From positions 1 to 32,280 of the forward strand of contig JAUNAG010000012.1 in the NCBI GenBank assembly GCA_030527685.1: a stretch of DNA of 32,280 nt, read 5' to 3'. The notes beneath the pieces were generated by a model. It did no database searches, was not told where the DNA came from, and saw nothing but the letters and a program-made list of their open reading frames with translations. The DNA is from Lachnospiraceae bacterium. Its GTDB lineage: Bacteria > Bacillota > Clostridia > Lachnospirales > Lachnospiraceae. How positions within the stretch are numbered: position 1 is the stretch's first letter; every line of letters starts with the position of its first letter. The translations under genes were made by a program, and so were the position numbers. Shown here one piece after another: positions 7,990 through 16,175 of this stretch.

Positions 7990-8760
7990 ATGGGCTTATT
8001 CGGAAAACTGTTTGAGAAGAAAGAATGTGCGATCTGCGGCGGCGAGATCGGCATGCTTGGCAACCGCAAGCTTGAAGACGGCAATATGTGCAAGAATTGT
8101 GCGGCAAAGCTTTCTCCGTGGTTCAGCGAGCGCAAGAGCAGTACTGTTGCGGAGATTAAGGAACAGCTTGCTTATCGTGAAGAGAATCAGAAGGTGGTGG
8201 CAGCTTTCCATACAACCAGAACACTCGGCCGCGGCATGAAGGTGCTGCTGGACGAGGACAAGCGCCAGTTCATGATTACAAGAGCAAGAAATCTGGCTGA
8301 AGCCAATCCGGACGTACTGAACTTTGATCAGGTCACAGGCGTGGATTTTGATATCACCGAAAACCGTTCCGAGGACAAGCGCGACGATAAGGACGGCAAG
8401 AAGGTCAGCTACAATCCGAAGCGCTTCTTCTACAGCTATGATTTCAATGTAAAGCTTTTTGTCAATCACCCGTATTTCAATGAGATGCGCGTGCGCCTCA
8501 GTGATTCAAGCGTTAAGCTTGGAGATTCTGTTCCGGAGATCCGCAAGCCGGATCCGCGTATGAATCCGGACTACAGAGAGCTGGAAGACATGGGCAATGA
8601 GATCAAGGCAATCTTCCTCGGTGCCAGACAGCAGGCAAGAGAGGAAGCAATCGATGCAGCTGCACCGAAGGTTCCGATCAGATGCCCGTACTGCGGAGCA
8701 ACGGCTCTTCCGGATGCCAACGGCTGCTGTGAGTTCTGCGGAGCTTCTCTGAAGGACTGA
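7990..8760 (+). CDS. DUF4428-type protein with N- and C-terminal zinc-binding motifs
   Basis: The 256-residue protein begins with a compact zinc finger (CAICGGEIG, then MCKNCAAKL), the hallmark of DUF4428. A central all-cytoplasmic domain follows with a charged loop (SEDKRDDKDGKK) and the FFYSYDFNVKLFVNHPYFNEMRVRL segment found in this family. It ends in a zinc ribbon (CPYCGA ... CEFCGA). No transmembrane segment or signal peptide is present. Translation is strongly supported by AAAAAAGGAGG 8-9 nt before the ATG. The function of the family is unknown; such proteins in Bacillota are abundant but uncharacterised. It lies in the same orientation as the zinc-ribbon membrane protein upstream. Confidence 0.75.
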   Translation: MGLFGKLFEKKECAICGGEIGMLGNRKLEDGNMCKNCAAKLSPWFSERKSSTVAEIKEQLAYREENQKVVAAFHTTRTLGRGMKVLLDEDKRQFMITRARNLAEANPDVLNFDQVTGVDFDITENRSEDKRDDKDGKKVSYNPKRFFYSYDFNVKLFVNHPYFNEMRVRLSDSSVKLGDSVPEIRKPDPRMNPDYRELEDMGNEIKAIFLGARQQAREEAIDAAAPKVPIRCPYCGATALPDANGCCEFCGASLKD

Positions 8761-8803
8761 AAACACAGCGGGATTCAATTAAATCCGCATAGATGGACTG
8801 AGA

Positions 8804-11380
8804 ATGAACGAACTGGAATTTGAAAACCAATATATGGCACATTTCAATGAGCAGCAGCGCACTGCCGTCAGAACGACGGAAGGAGCGGTGCTGCTTCTTG
8901 CTGTGCCCGGAAGCGGCAAGACGACAGTGCTGGTGACGCGTCTCGGCTATATGATCTATGTGCGCGGTCTGGATCCGCGGCACATTCTGAATCTGACCTA
9001 TACGGTCTCCGCGGCCCGTGATATGACAAAGCGGTATCACAGGCTGTTCGCCGCACTCGAACCGAATCCGGACACAGGATACCCGGCGGATGCGGGATAT
9101 GCAAACGGAACGGGGTATCCGGCAGATGCCGGATATGCAGGCGGAATGCGTTATCCCGGAAACGGCGTGGAATTCCGCACGATCAACGGCATCTGTGCAA
9201 AGATCATCCTTTATTATGGACGGCAGCTCGGACGCGAATCCTTCCGTCTCCTTGACAGCGAAAAGGAGAGGATGCAGCTGCTGGGAGCGCTGTACAGAGA
9301 ACTCCTGCATGAATATGCGTCGGAATCGGACCTGCATCAGCTGTCCACCTACATCACCTATATTAAGAACATGATGCTGGGGGAAGAGGAGATTCTTGCA
9401 CTGGAGAAGGAGGCCGGGTATCAGGTTTCTGTTCTCTACCGGCAGTACTGCGAAGCGCTGCGCGCGAGACGGCTGATGGACTATGACGACCAGCTGGTGT
9501 ACGCCCTGCGGATTCTGCAGGGAAGCGAGAAAGTGCGGCGGCATTTTCAGGATCTTTACCGCTATATCTGCGTGGACGAGGCGCAGGATACATCGAAGAT
9601 TCAGCACGAGATCATCAACCTGCTTGCCGGAGACAGCGGCAATCTCTTTATGGTCGGTGACGAGGATCAGAGCATCTACGGCTTCCGCGCGGCTTACCCG
9701 GATGCGCTGCTGCACTTTGAGACGGCACATCCCGGCGCAAAGGTGCTGCTGATGGAGGAGAATTTCCGCTCCACCGGCGCCATCGTGAAGGCGGCGTCCC
9801 GCTTTATCGAGAAGAACACGATGCGCCATGAGAAGAAGATGCACACGGCCAGGGACAAGGGCTCTGCGATCGGAGCGATAGCCGTAAGCAGCCGTCTTTC
9901 GGTTTACCGCTACCTGCTGAATGCGGCGAAGAAGCTGCCTGCGGATGAGACTACGGCGGTTCTGTTCCGTGACAACGAGAGCGCCATTCCGCTGATCGAT
10001 CTGTTCGAGCGCAATGAGGTGCCGTGGCGCTTCCGCAATGCGGAGCTGTCCTTCTTCAGTCACCGCGTGGTGCGGGATGTGAGGGACATTCTGTCTTTTG
10101 CTCTGGAGCCGTCGGACACGGAGGTGTTTCTCAGGATCTATTATAAGCTGGCTGCATTTATCACAAAGGAACATGCGACAGAGGCCGCAGCGCTCGCGGA
10201 GAGACTTCGCGAGGAGGCAAGGCTGGAAAGTCTTGAGGAGGGAAATGCAGAGGCTCCGAAGCCTGTACCGGATCTCTTCGGCCTGGTACTGGCGCACTGC
10301 GAGCTTCCGGCAAAGACTGTGGAGAGCGTGAGTGCGATCCGCAGGCAGCTTCAGGAGATGCGTGAGGATACACCCGGAGACGCACTGAAGCGGATTACGG
10401 GATCGATTGGATATATGGAATATCTGGACCGCGCCGGAATCTCCGGAAAGAAGATCAGGATTCTGTATGCACTGGCAAGCCGGGAGCAGACCATTCAGAG
10501 TTTCTTAGGGAGACTGGAGGAGCTGGAGAGGGTGATTGCCGACGGCGGTCCGCGCAGGAATGTACAGGAGACAGCAGACAGTGGTCCGGATCGGCATGTA
10601 CAGGAGACAGCCGACGGCGAGCTGCAGCGGACAGCGAAGGAAACAGCTGCAACGGCTTCTGCAGAAGAAACATATCGTGAAGAGGCTGTACGTGCAGAGA
10701 AAGAATCCGGCGTGGAAGACAGGAACTCCATGATTCTTTCGACGATTCATTCCAGCAAGGGTCTGGAATACGACACCGTTTATCTTCTAGATGTGGAGGA
10801 TGGCATTTTTCCGGACAGTGTCCCGAATAATGCACGCTCTGCATCGAAGGAGGAGCTGGAGACCTATGAGGAAGAAAGGCGGATCTTTTATGTCGGCGTC
10901 ACGAGAGCGAAAAAGCAGCTCTATGTATTCCGGCTGAAGGGAAAGGCAACCTTCCTGGATGACCTGCTGCTTGTTCCGGGGACGAATCAGGCAGGAGGTG
11001 CAGCATCCTATCGAGGCGGCAGCGGAATATACGGCAGTGCAGGGCCGGGCAGCCGGTACGGCGGGAGCGGCGCAGGGGCCGGGAGAGGACTGTATGGGGG
11101 AAGAAGCCGTGCGGGATATGACGGCAATCCATACGAAGAGAGGAACAGCGCGGAGTACGGAATCGGAAGAGCTGCGAAAAAGACGTTTTCCGAGAGTGCG
11201 TATCAGAAATTCGCGGAGGGACTCGATGTCGGTCTGGTGGTGCGTCACAAGAGCTTTGGCGATGGTGTGATTACAGGCATGGACGGAGAGCTTCTCGAGA
11301 TCCGCTTCGGTGAGAAGACGAAAAAAATGAACAGCAGAATCCTTTTCGGAAGAGGACTTTTAAGCACAATTCCAAATTGA
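8804..11380 (+). CDS. UvrD/PcrA-like ATP-dependent DNA helicase with repeat insertions
   Basis: The 858-residue superfamily 1 helicase shows all canonical motifs in order: Q-motif (FNEQQRTAV, ~14-22), Walker A (AVPGSGKTT, K39), Walker B (CVDEAQDTS), motif III (GDEDQSIYGFR), motif IV (MEENFRST), motif V (STIHSSKGLEYD) and motif VI (EERRIFYVGVTRAKK). The end (VVRHKSFGDGVITGMDGELLEIRFGEKTKK) is the PcrA/UvrD C-terminal Tudor-like module known to contact RNA polymerase. It unwinds DNA 3'-5' in repair and conflict resolution. Three atypical low-complexity stretches interrupt it: a 12-residue tandem repeat at 92-120, a repetitive segment at ~581-617, and a Gly/Tyr/Arg-rich linker before the Tudor module. 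All spare the motifs. No strong ribosome site precedes the ATG, so coupling to the upstream gene (43 nt away) is possible. Confidence 0.88.
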   Translation: MNELEFENQYMAHFNEQQRTAVRTTEGAVLLLAVPGSGKTTVLVTRLGYMIYVRGLDPRHILNLTYTVSAARDMTKRYHRLFAALEPNPDTGYPADAGYANGTGYPADAGYAGGMRYPGNGVEFRTINGICAKIILYYGRQLGRESFRLLDSEKERMQLLGALYRELLHEYASESDLHQLSTYITYIKNMMLGEEEILALEKEAGYQVSVLYRQYCEALRARRLMDYDDQLVYALRILQGSEKVRRHFQDLYRYICVDEAQDTSKIQHEIINLLAGDSGNLFMVGDEDQSIYGFRAAYPDALLHFETAHPGAKVLLMEENFRSTGAIVKAASRFIEKNTMRHEKKMHTARDKGSAIGAIAVSSRLSVYRYLLNAAKKLPADETTAVLFRDNESAIPLIDLFERNEVPWRFRNAELSFFSHRVVRDVRDILSFALEPSDTEVFLRIYYKLAAFITKEHATEAAALAERLREEARLESLEEGNAEAPKPVPDLFGLVLAHCELPAKTVESVSAIRRQLQEMREDTPGDALKRITGSIGYMEYLDRAGISGKKIRILYALASREQTIQSFLGRLEELERVIADGGPRRNVQETADSGPDRHVQETADGELQRTAKETAATASAEETYREEAVRAEKESGVEDRNSMILSTIHSSKGLEYDTVYLLDVEDGIFPDSVPNNARSASKEELETYEEERRIFYVGVTRAKKQLYVFRLKGKATFLDDLLLVPGTNQAGGAASYRGGSGIYGSAGPGSRYGGSGAGAGRGLYGGRSRAGYDGNPYEERNSAEYGIGRAAKKTFSESAYQKFAEGLDVGLVVRHKSFGDGVITGMDGELLEIRFGEKTKKMNSRILFGRGLLSTIPN
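9077..9163 (+). repeat. 36-bp in-frame tandem repeat within the helicase
   Basis: Two and a half units begin at 9077, 9113 and 9149 and encode GYPADAGYANGT, GYPADAGYAGGM and RYPGN. The insertion sits between motifs Ia and Ib, in a loop of the 1A domain. Exact triplet phase keeps the frame. Confidence 0.85.
10544..10650 (+). repeat. 33-bp degenerate in-frame repeat within the helicase
   Basis: Units encode GPRRNVQETAD, GPDRHVQETAD and a decayed third (LQRTAKETA). They lie in a hydrophilic, likely disordered insertion before motif V. Confidence 0.75.
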
Positions 11381-11382
11381 GC

Positions 11383-11410
11383 GGATGCAGCAAAGTTGGC
11401 TCTTGCATCC
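11383..11410 (+). promoter_or_regulatory. inverted repeat GGATGCA-N14-TGCATCC over the MATE promoter
   Basis: GGATGCA (11383-11389) and TGCATCC (11404-11410) are perfect inverted copies. The right arm overlaps the predicted -35. No T-tract follows, so it is more likely an operator than a terminator. A related ATGCATTCC occurs in the leader near 11466-11474. Confidence 0.45.
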
Positions 11411-11430
11411 TGAAAAAAGCGTGCTAGAAT
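11403..11430 (+). promoter_or_regulatory. predicted promoter of the MATE/aldo-keto reductase operon
   Basis: TTGCAT (11403-11408), a 16-nt spacer and TAGAAT (11425-11430) form a sigma-A-like promoter with a leader of about 80 nt before the ATG at 11518. Confidence 0.5.
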
Positions 11431-11517
11431 GCTTCATGCGAGTCGGGGAGACCGGCATCGGATGATGCATTCCGGCACATATTTTTACAGAGTTTTTTAT
11501 AGACAGGATGAAGAGTA

Positions 11518-12882
11518 ATGACCAATAACATGACAAAGGGAAATCCGTTTTCCCTGATTTTTAAGTTCGCAATCCCGCTTTTACTGGGAAATCTGTTCCA
11601 ACAGCTTTACAACATGGTGGACAGCGCGATCGTCGGACAGACGCTGGGACCGGATGCCCTCGGAAGCGTCGGTGCTTCTACCAGCGTGATCTTTCTGATC
11701 ATCGGTTTCTGTATGGGTATGACCGGAGGTTTTGCGATTCCGGTGGCGCAGGCTTTCGGAGGCGGTAATGAGAGTATTCTCCGCAAGTATGTATATCATG
11801 CATATGTGCTGACAGGTGTGGCAGCGGTATTCTTTACCGTGCTGACGGCACTTTTATGTCCGCAGATTCTGCATATCCTGCATGTATCGGATTCACTTTA
11901 CGATGATGCCTATGCGTATCTGATCGTGATCTTCCTCGGTATTCCGTTTACACTGCTTTACAATCTGTCTTCCGGCATGCTGCGTTCGGTAGGAGACAGC
12001 AGAACACCCTTCCTGTTTCTGGCGTGCTCTGCAATTCTCAATATCGGACTGGACTTTCTGTTCATCATGGGCTTCCACTGGGGCACAGGCGGAGCTGCTT
12101 TTGCGACAATCCTTTCACAGGGAGTCAGCGGTATTCTGTGTGTATTCGTGATCTATAAGAAATTTGAAATTCTGCATCCGCACAGAGAGGACCGCCGCTG
12201 GAGAGGACAGATTGCAGGCAACCTGATCAAGATGGGCGTTCCGATGGGACTGCAGTATTCCATTACCGCAATCGGAAGTATGACGCTGCAGAGTGCAAAC
12301 AACGCGCTGGGACCGATGTACACGTCCGCACTTGCTGCTGCTCTGAAGATCAAGCAGCTGACGATGTGTCCGTTTGATGCACTCGCAACGGCGACAGCGA
12401 CATTTGCAAGTCAGAATTACGGAGCAGGAAAGCTCGACAGAATCCGCAAGGGTGTGCTGATCGGTGTCGGCATGGGTGTAACCTACGGTATCGCTTCGGG
12501 TCTGCTCATGATTTTCTTCGGCCGGCCGATGTCGATGCTCTTTGTCAGCGCATCTCATGTGGATATTCTGGATGCCTCTGAGAAGAGCCTGTTCTATGCG
12601 GGCATCTTCTTCTGGACACTCGGTATCCTGAACGTCGTACGTCTGTGCGTGCAGGGAATCGGCTTCTCCGGAAGAGCGGTTTTCTCTGGTGTTACCGAGA
12701 TGGTGACGAGAGTCGGAATGGCAACACTGCTGGTACCGCGTTTCGGTTTTACTGCAATCTGTATTACAGATCCGCTTGCCTGGATTACAGGTACGATCTA
12801 CAGCGTAACTATGATGGTGATCTGTATGAAACAGGTCCAGAAGGCGAAAGAGCAGGGGCTCAGGCCGAATGTGCTGGAGTAA
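11518..12882 (+). CDS. MATE-family multidrug/metabolite exporter
   Basis: The 454-residue protein has about 12 membrane segments in two homologous halves. It starts with the MATE signature FKFAIPLLLGNLFQQLYNMVDSAIVGQ, with a second-half counterpart at KMGVPMGLQYSITAIGSMTLQ. MATE proteins export cationic compounds in exchange for Na+ or H+. Length and topology are normal and nothing looks truncated. The aldo-keto reductase gene starts 12 nt after its stop, so the two form an operon. The substrate is unknown; pairing with a reductase could mean detoxification of an electrophile, which is inference only. Confidence 0.88.
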   Translation: MTNNMTKGNPFSLIFKFAIPLLLGNLFQQLYNMVDSAIVGQTLGPDALGSVGASTSVIFLIIGFCMGMTGGFAIPVAQAFGGGNESILRKYVYHAYVLTGVAAVFFTVLTALLCPQILHILHVSDSLYDDAYAYLIVIFLGIPFTLLYNLSSGMLRSVGDSRTPFLFLACSAILNIGLDFLFIMGFHWGTGGAAFATILSQGVSGILCVFVIYKKFEILHPHREDRRWRGQIAGNLIKMGVPMGLQYSITAIGSMTLQSANNALGPMYTSALAAALKIKQLTMCPFDALATATATFASQNYGAGKLDRIRKGVLIGVGMGVTYGIASGLLMIFFGRPMSMLFVSASHVDILDASEKSLFYAGIFFWTLGILNVVRLCVQGIGFSGRAVFSGVTEMVTRVGMATLLVPRFGFTAICITDPLAWITGTIYSVTMMVICMKQVQKAKEQGLRPNVLE

Positions 12883-12894
12883 AGGGACAATTCT

Positions 12895-14097
12895 ATGAAA
12901 TACAACATCAATCCCCGTAACGGTGACCGTCTTTCTGTTCTCGGCTACGGCTGCATGCGTTTCGGCGGCGATCATATTGCCAGATCTTTTGCGGGAGGCT
13001 TTGATAAGAAGAAGGCAGAAGAGCTTCTGGTTTCTGCGGTAGAGCAGGGCGTGAATTATTTTGATACGGCCTATGTGTATTCAGGAAGTGAAGAGATCCT
13101 GGGCAGTACGCTGCAGAAGCACGGACTGCGCGAGAAGGTTTTCCTTGCGACAAAGCTGCCTCTGATGCTCTGCAGAAAGGCAGATGATCTGGATAAGTTT
13201 TTTGAGATTCAGCTGAAGAGACTGCAGACAGAATATATCGATTATTATCTGCTGCATATGCTGACGGATATGAAGACCTGGAACCGCCTGTGTGAGTGGG
13301 GGATACGTGAGTGGATCGCGAAGCTCAAAATAGAAGGACGCATCCGGAATATCGGTTTTTCCTTCCATGGGGCACAGCAGGAATTTCTGGACCTTCTGGA
13401 TGCCTATGACTGGGATTTCTGTCAGATTCAGTACAACTACTCTGATGAGAATTATCAGGCGGGTGTAAAGGGATTGCGGGCAGCGGCTGCAAAGAACCTT
13501 CCGGTAATCATTATGGAACCGCTTCTTGGCGGCAAGCTGGCCAAAAATCTTCCTGAGGAAGCTGTAAAACGCTTTAAGGAAACAAGACCGGAGCTGTCGC
13601 CTGCAGCCTGGGGCTTCCGCTGGCTGTATAACCAGCCGGAGGTAACGGTGGTCTTAAGCGGCATGAATGAGCCGGAGCAGCTGGAGGACAATGTCCGTAT
13701 CGCGGATACAGCCGGACACGGCATCCTGACAGAAGAAGAGATGGCTGCAATTGCAAATGTGAAGGCAGTTTTCGAACGTGTCTACAAGATCCATTGCACG
13801 GGCTGCCATTACTGTATGCCGTGCCCTGCAGGAGTGGATATTCCGTCCTGTTTCGCCGCCTATAACAGTCGTTTTTCGATCAGCAAGAGTCAGGGACTTT
13901 TCCAGTACACCATGAGCACCCTGATGAATGATAAGCCTGCCTATGCAAGTCTCTGCAGGAAGTGCGGTGCCTGTGAGCGGCATTGCCCGCAGAATATAAA
14001 GATCCGGAAAGAGCTGGAGGCAGTGAGCCGGGAATTCGAGGGAGTGCCCTTTAAGATAATGAAGAAGGTTGTTCCTCTGTTCATGAGAAAATCATGA
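12895..14097 (+). CDS. aldo-keto reductase with C-terminal 2x[4Fe-4S] ferredoxin-like domain
   Basis: The 400-residue protein has an aldo-keto reductase barrel (LGYGCMRFGG, then the catalytic tetrad candidates D57, Y60 or Y62, K87 and H121). The C-terminal iron-sulfur region has cysteines C301/C304/C307/C310 (CTGCHYCMPC) and C354/C357/C360/C364 (CRKCGACERHC). This fusion is common in anaerobes and suggests electron transfer from ferredoxin-like clusters instead of, or besides, NAD(P)H. It follows the MATE gene by 12 nt. The natural substrate is unknown. Confidence 0.88.
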   Translation: MKYNINPRNGDRLSVLGYGCMRFGGDHIARSFAGGFDKKKAEELLVSAVEQGVNYFDTAYVYSGSEEILGSTLQKHGLREKVFLATKLPLMLCRKADDLDKFFEIQLKRLQTEYIDYYLLHMLTDMKTWNRLCEWGIREWIAKLKIEGRIRNIGFSFHGAQQEFLDLLDAYDWDFCQIQYNYSDENYQAGVKGLRAAAAKNLPVIIMEPLLGGKLAKNLPEEAVKRFKETRPELSPAAWGFRWLYNQPEVTVVLSGMNEPEQLEDNVRIADTAGHGILTEEEMAAIANVKAVFERVYKIHCTGCHYCMPCPAGVDIPSCFAAYNSRFSISKSQGLFQYTMSTLMNDKPAYASLCRKCGACERHCPQNIKIRKELEAVSREFEGVPFKIMKKVVPLFMRKS

Positions 14098-14103
14098 ATT
14101 ATA

Positions 14104-14132
14104 TTGAAAAGAAAGGCTAATAAAGCTATAAT
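14104..14132 (+). promoter_or_regulatory. strong predicted promoter of the tRNA-modification operon
   Basis: TTGAAA (14104-14109), a 17-nt spacer and a consensus TATAAT (14127-14132) lie 52 nt upstream of the cysteine desulfurase start. Confidence 0.7.
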
Positions 14133-14184
14133 TTCTCGGCAGCATTATCCGGTCTGTACGACCTGAAGCAGGAGTAGAAGCAGT

Positions 14185-15315
14185 ATGATTTATCTGGATT
14201 ACGCAGCCAATCATCCGGTTGATCCGGCAGTTTTAGAGAGATTCTGTGCAGTGGAACGCAGCTTTCCGGGAAATCCGAATTCCCGTCATACAATGGGCCG
14301 TGCGGCCTGCGGGGAGATGGAGCGGATTACGGACTCAGTGGCAGAACTGCTCGGCGTGGATCCGAAATCAGTCATCTTTACTTCAGGGGCAACAGAAGCC
14401 AATAATCTGGCGATCAAGGGAATAGCGCGATCAACGCGTCACTGCGGCAGACATATCATCTCAACTCCGGTGGAGCACGCCTCCGCCAGTGCGAGTGTGA
14501 CATGGCTGCAGGAGCAGGGCTATGAGGTGGATCTGCTTCCGCTCGGCCGTGACGGCAGAGTGGATCTGGAGGAGCTTGAATATCTGCTGCGCAAGGATAC
14601 CGTTCTGGTAACGGTTCCTGCAGTGGACAGTGAGCTGGGAACCGTTCAGCCGGTGGCAGAGATCCGCAAACTTGTCAGCCGTTTTCCGAATTGTCATCTT
14701 CATGTCGATGCAACACAGGCGATCGGACGGATTCCGTTTGATTTCTCGCCTGCCGATACGGTCAGCTTCGCACCGCACAAGTTCGGCGGCCTGAATGGCT
14801 GCGGCGTGCTGGTGAAGCGTAAAGATCTGGTGATTGAGCCGCAGCTTCACGGCGGTGAGAGTACAACGATCTACCGAAGCGGCACCCCCGCTCTGGCGCT
14901 CGCAGCTTCTGTGGAAGCCGCATTGCGCCCGGCAGTTGAGCAGATGGAAGCACGCACAGCACATGTAACCGCATTGCGCCGGAAGCTGCAGCAGGGACTG
15001 GAAAAGTATCCGAATGTGCGGATTAATTCGCCTTCCGGAGCGGTTCCTCATATTCTCAACCTCAGTATCAAGGGGGTGAAGGGGGGAACGATGCAGCAGG
15101 TGCTGGATGAAAGAGGTATCTGCGTATCTGTAAAGTCCGCCTGCTCGGTGGAGGGAACTCCGTCCAGAGCTGTCTTTGCGGTCAGCAGAGACAGAAACAA
15201 TGCCCGCAGCAGCTGGCGTATCAGTTTAAGCCATCTGACAACGGAGCAGGAGATCGAAGAGTTTTTGCGTCAATTTGACGCCTGCTATCAGGAACTGACA
15301 GGAGAACAGGTATGA
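14185..15315 (+). CDS. cysteine desulfurase (NifS/IscS family)
   Basis: The 376-residue PLP enzyme takes sulfur from cysteine and leaves alanine. Visible signatures are the N-terminal YLDYAANHPVDP, TSGATEANNLAIKG, H in PVEHAS, HVDATQAIGRI, the PLP-binding lysine K199 in SFAPHKFGG and the catalytic persulfide cysteine C320 in KSACSVEG. Length is normal. The start has AGGAG 9-10 nt upstream. It overlaps the next gene by 4 nt (ATGA), so translation is coupled. Followed by a TtcA-like thiolase and TcdA, it probably supplies sulfur for tRNA modification rather than general Fe-S assembly, since no IscU/SufU scaffold is nearby. Confidence 0.92.
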   Translation: MIYLDYAANHPVDPAVLERFCAVERSFPGNPNSRHTMGRAACGEMERITDSVAELLGVDPKSVIFTSGATEANNLAIKGIARSTRHCGRHIISTPVEHASASASVTWLQEQGYEVDLLPLGRDGRVDLEELEYLLRKDTVLVTVPAVDSELGTVQPVAEIRKLVSRFPNCHLHVDATQAIGRIPFDFSPADTVSFAPHKFGGLNGCGVLVKRKDLVIEPQLHGGESTTIYRSGTPALALAASVEAALRPAVEQMEARTAHVTALRRKLQQGLEKYPNVRINSPSGAVPHILNLSIKGVKGGTMQQVLDERGICVSVKSACSVEGTPSRAVFAVSRDRNNARSSWRISLSHLTTEQEIEEFLRQFDACYQELTGEQV

Positions 15316-16175
15316 AACGGCAGCTGGAACAGTGGCAGCTTATTGAACGCAGCCTTATAAAAAAATACCGCAAGGAAATATGGCTTCCCTTCGTGTATGC
15401 AGTCAAGCACTATGAGCTGATTCAGCCGGGTGATAAGATTGCAGTCTGCATTTCCGGAGGAAAGGATTCGATGATGATGGCGAAGCTCATGCAGCTTCTC
15501 CACAGACACAGCGATTTTCCGTTTGAGCTGGTCTATCTGGTCATGGATCCTGGCTATAACGAAATTAACCGCAAAAAGATTGAGAGCAATGCGGCGCTGA
15601 TGAAGATTCCGGTCACGATTTTCGAGTCGGATATCTTCCAGATTGCCAATAACACAGATAAATCGCCCTGCTATCTCTGTGCCAGAATGCGCAGAGGAAG
15701 CCTCTACAACAAGGCTAAAGAGTTGGGCTGCAACAAGATTGCACTCGGCCATCACTTCAATGATGTCATTGAGACGACGGTCATGGGCATGTTCTATTCC
15801 TCTCAGCTGCAGGGCATGATGCCAAAGCTTCACAGCACGAATTTTGAGGGAATGGAACTCATCCGTCCGCTGTACTGTGTCCATGAGGAAGATATTCTGG
15901 CATGGAAGCGCTACAATGAGCTGGAGTTTATTCAGTGCGCCTGCCGATTTACAGAGAACTGCACAACGTGCGATAACGGCGGCGGCGGTTCCAAGCGGCA
16001 GGAAGTCAAGCTGCTGCTGAGAAGACTGAAGAGAGACAACCCGGATATCGAGAAGAGTATTTTCAACAGTATCCATGCAGTGAGTGTGGAAACACTGCCC
16101 GGCTATAAGCTGCACGGGGAAGCACATTCTTTCCTGGAGCATTATGACAGGCGGGCTCATCAGGAGGAGAATTAA
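15312..16175 (+). CDS. TtcA-like tRNA thiolation ATPase (PP-loop)
   Basis: The 287-residue protein is an N-type ATP pyrophosphatase with the PP-loop S48-GGKDS (residues 48-53). TtcA-type cysteines appear as C120/C123 (CYLCARM), and further cysteines lie in CACRF and CTTC near residue 215-220. ALGHHFNDVIET matches the conserved active-site helix. TtcA family members activate a tRNA base by adenylation and insert sulfur, using an Fe-S cluster (2-thiocytidine at position 32 in E. coli). The gene is tightly coupled to the cysteine desulfurase and is followed directly by tcdA with no gap. Which nucleotide is thiolated here is not shown. Confidence 0.82.
   Translation: MKRQLEQWQLIERSLIKKYRKEIWLPFVYAVKHYELIQPGDKIAVCISGGKDSMMMAKLMQLLHRHSDFPFELVYLVMDPGYNEINRKKIESNAALMKIPVTIFESDIFQIANNTDKSPCYLCARMRRGSLYNKAKELGCNKIALGHHFNDVIETTVMGMFYSSQLQGMMPKLHSTNFEGMELIRPLYCVHEEDILAWKRYNELEFIQCACRFTENCTTCDNGGGGSKRQEVKLLLRRLKRDNPDIEKSIFNSIHAVSVETLPGYKLHGEAHSFLEHYDRRAHQEEN

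Noticed and set aside
8678..10297. 539-codon minus-strand open frame opposite the helicase
   Set aside because: Antisense shadow of a gene with all helicase motifs; the composition is Arg/His/Leu-rich nonsense without domains.
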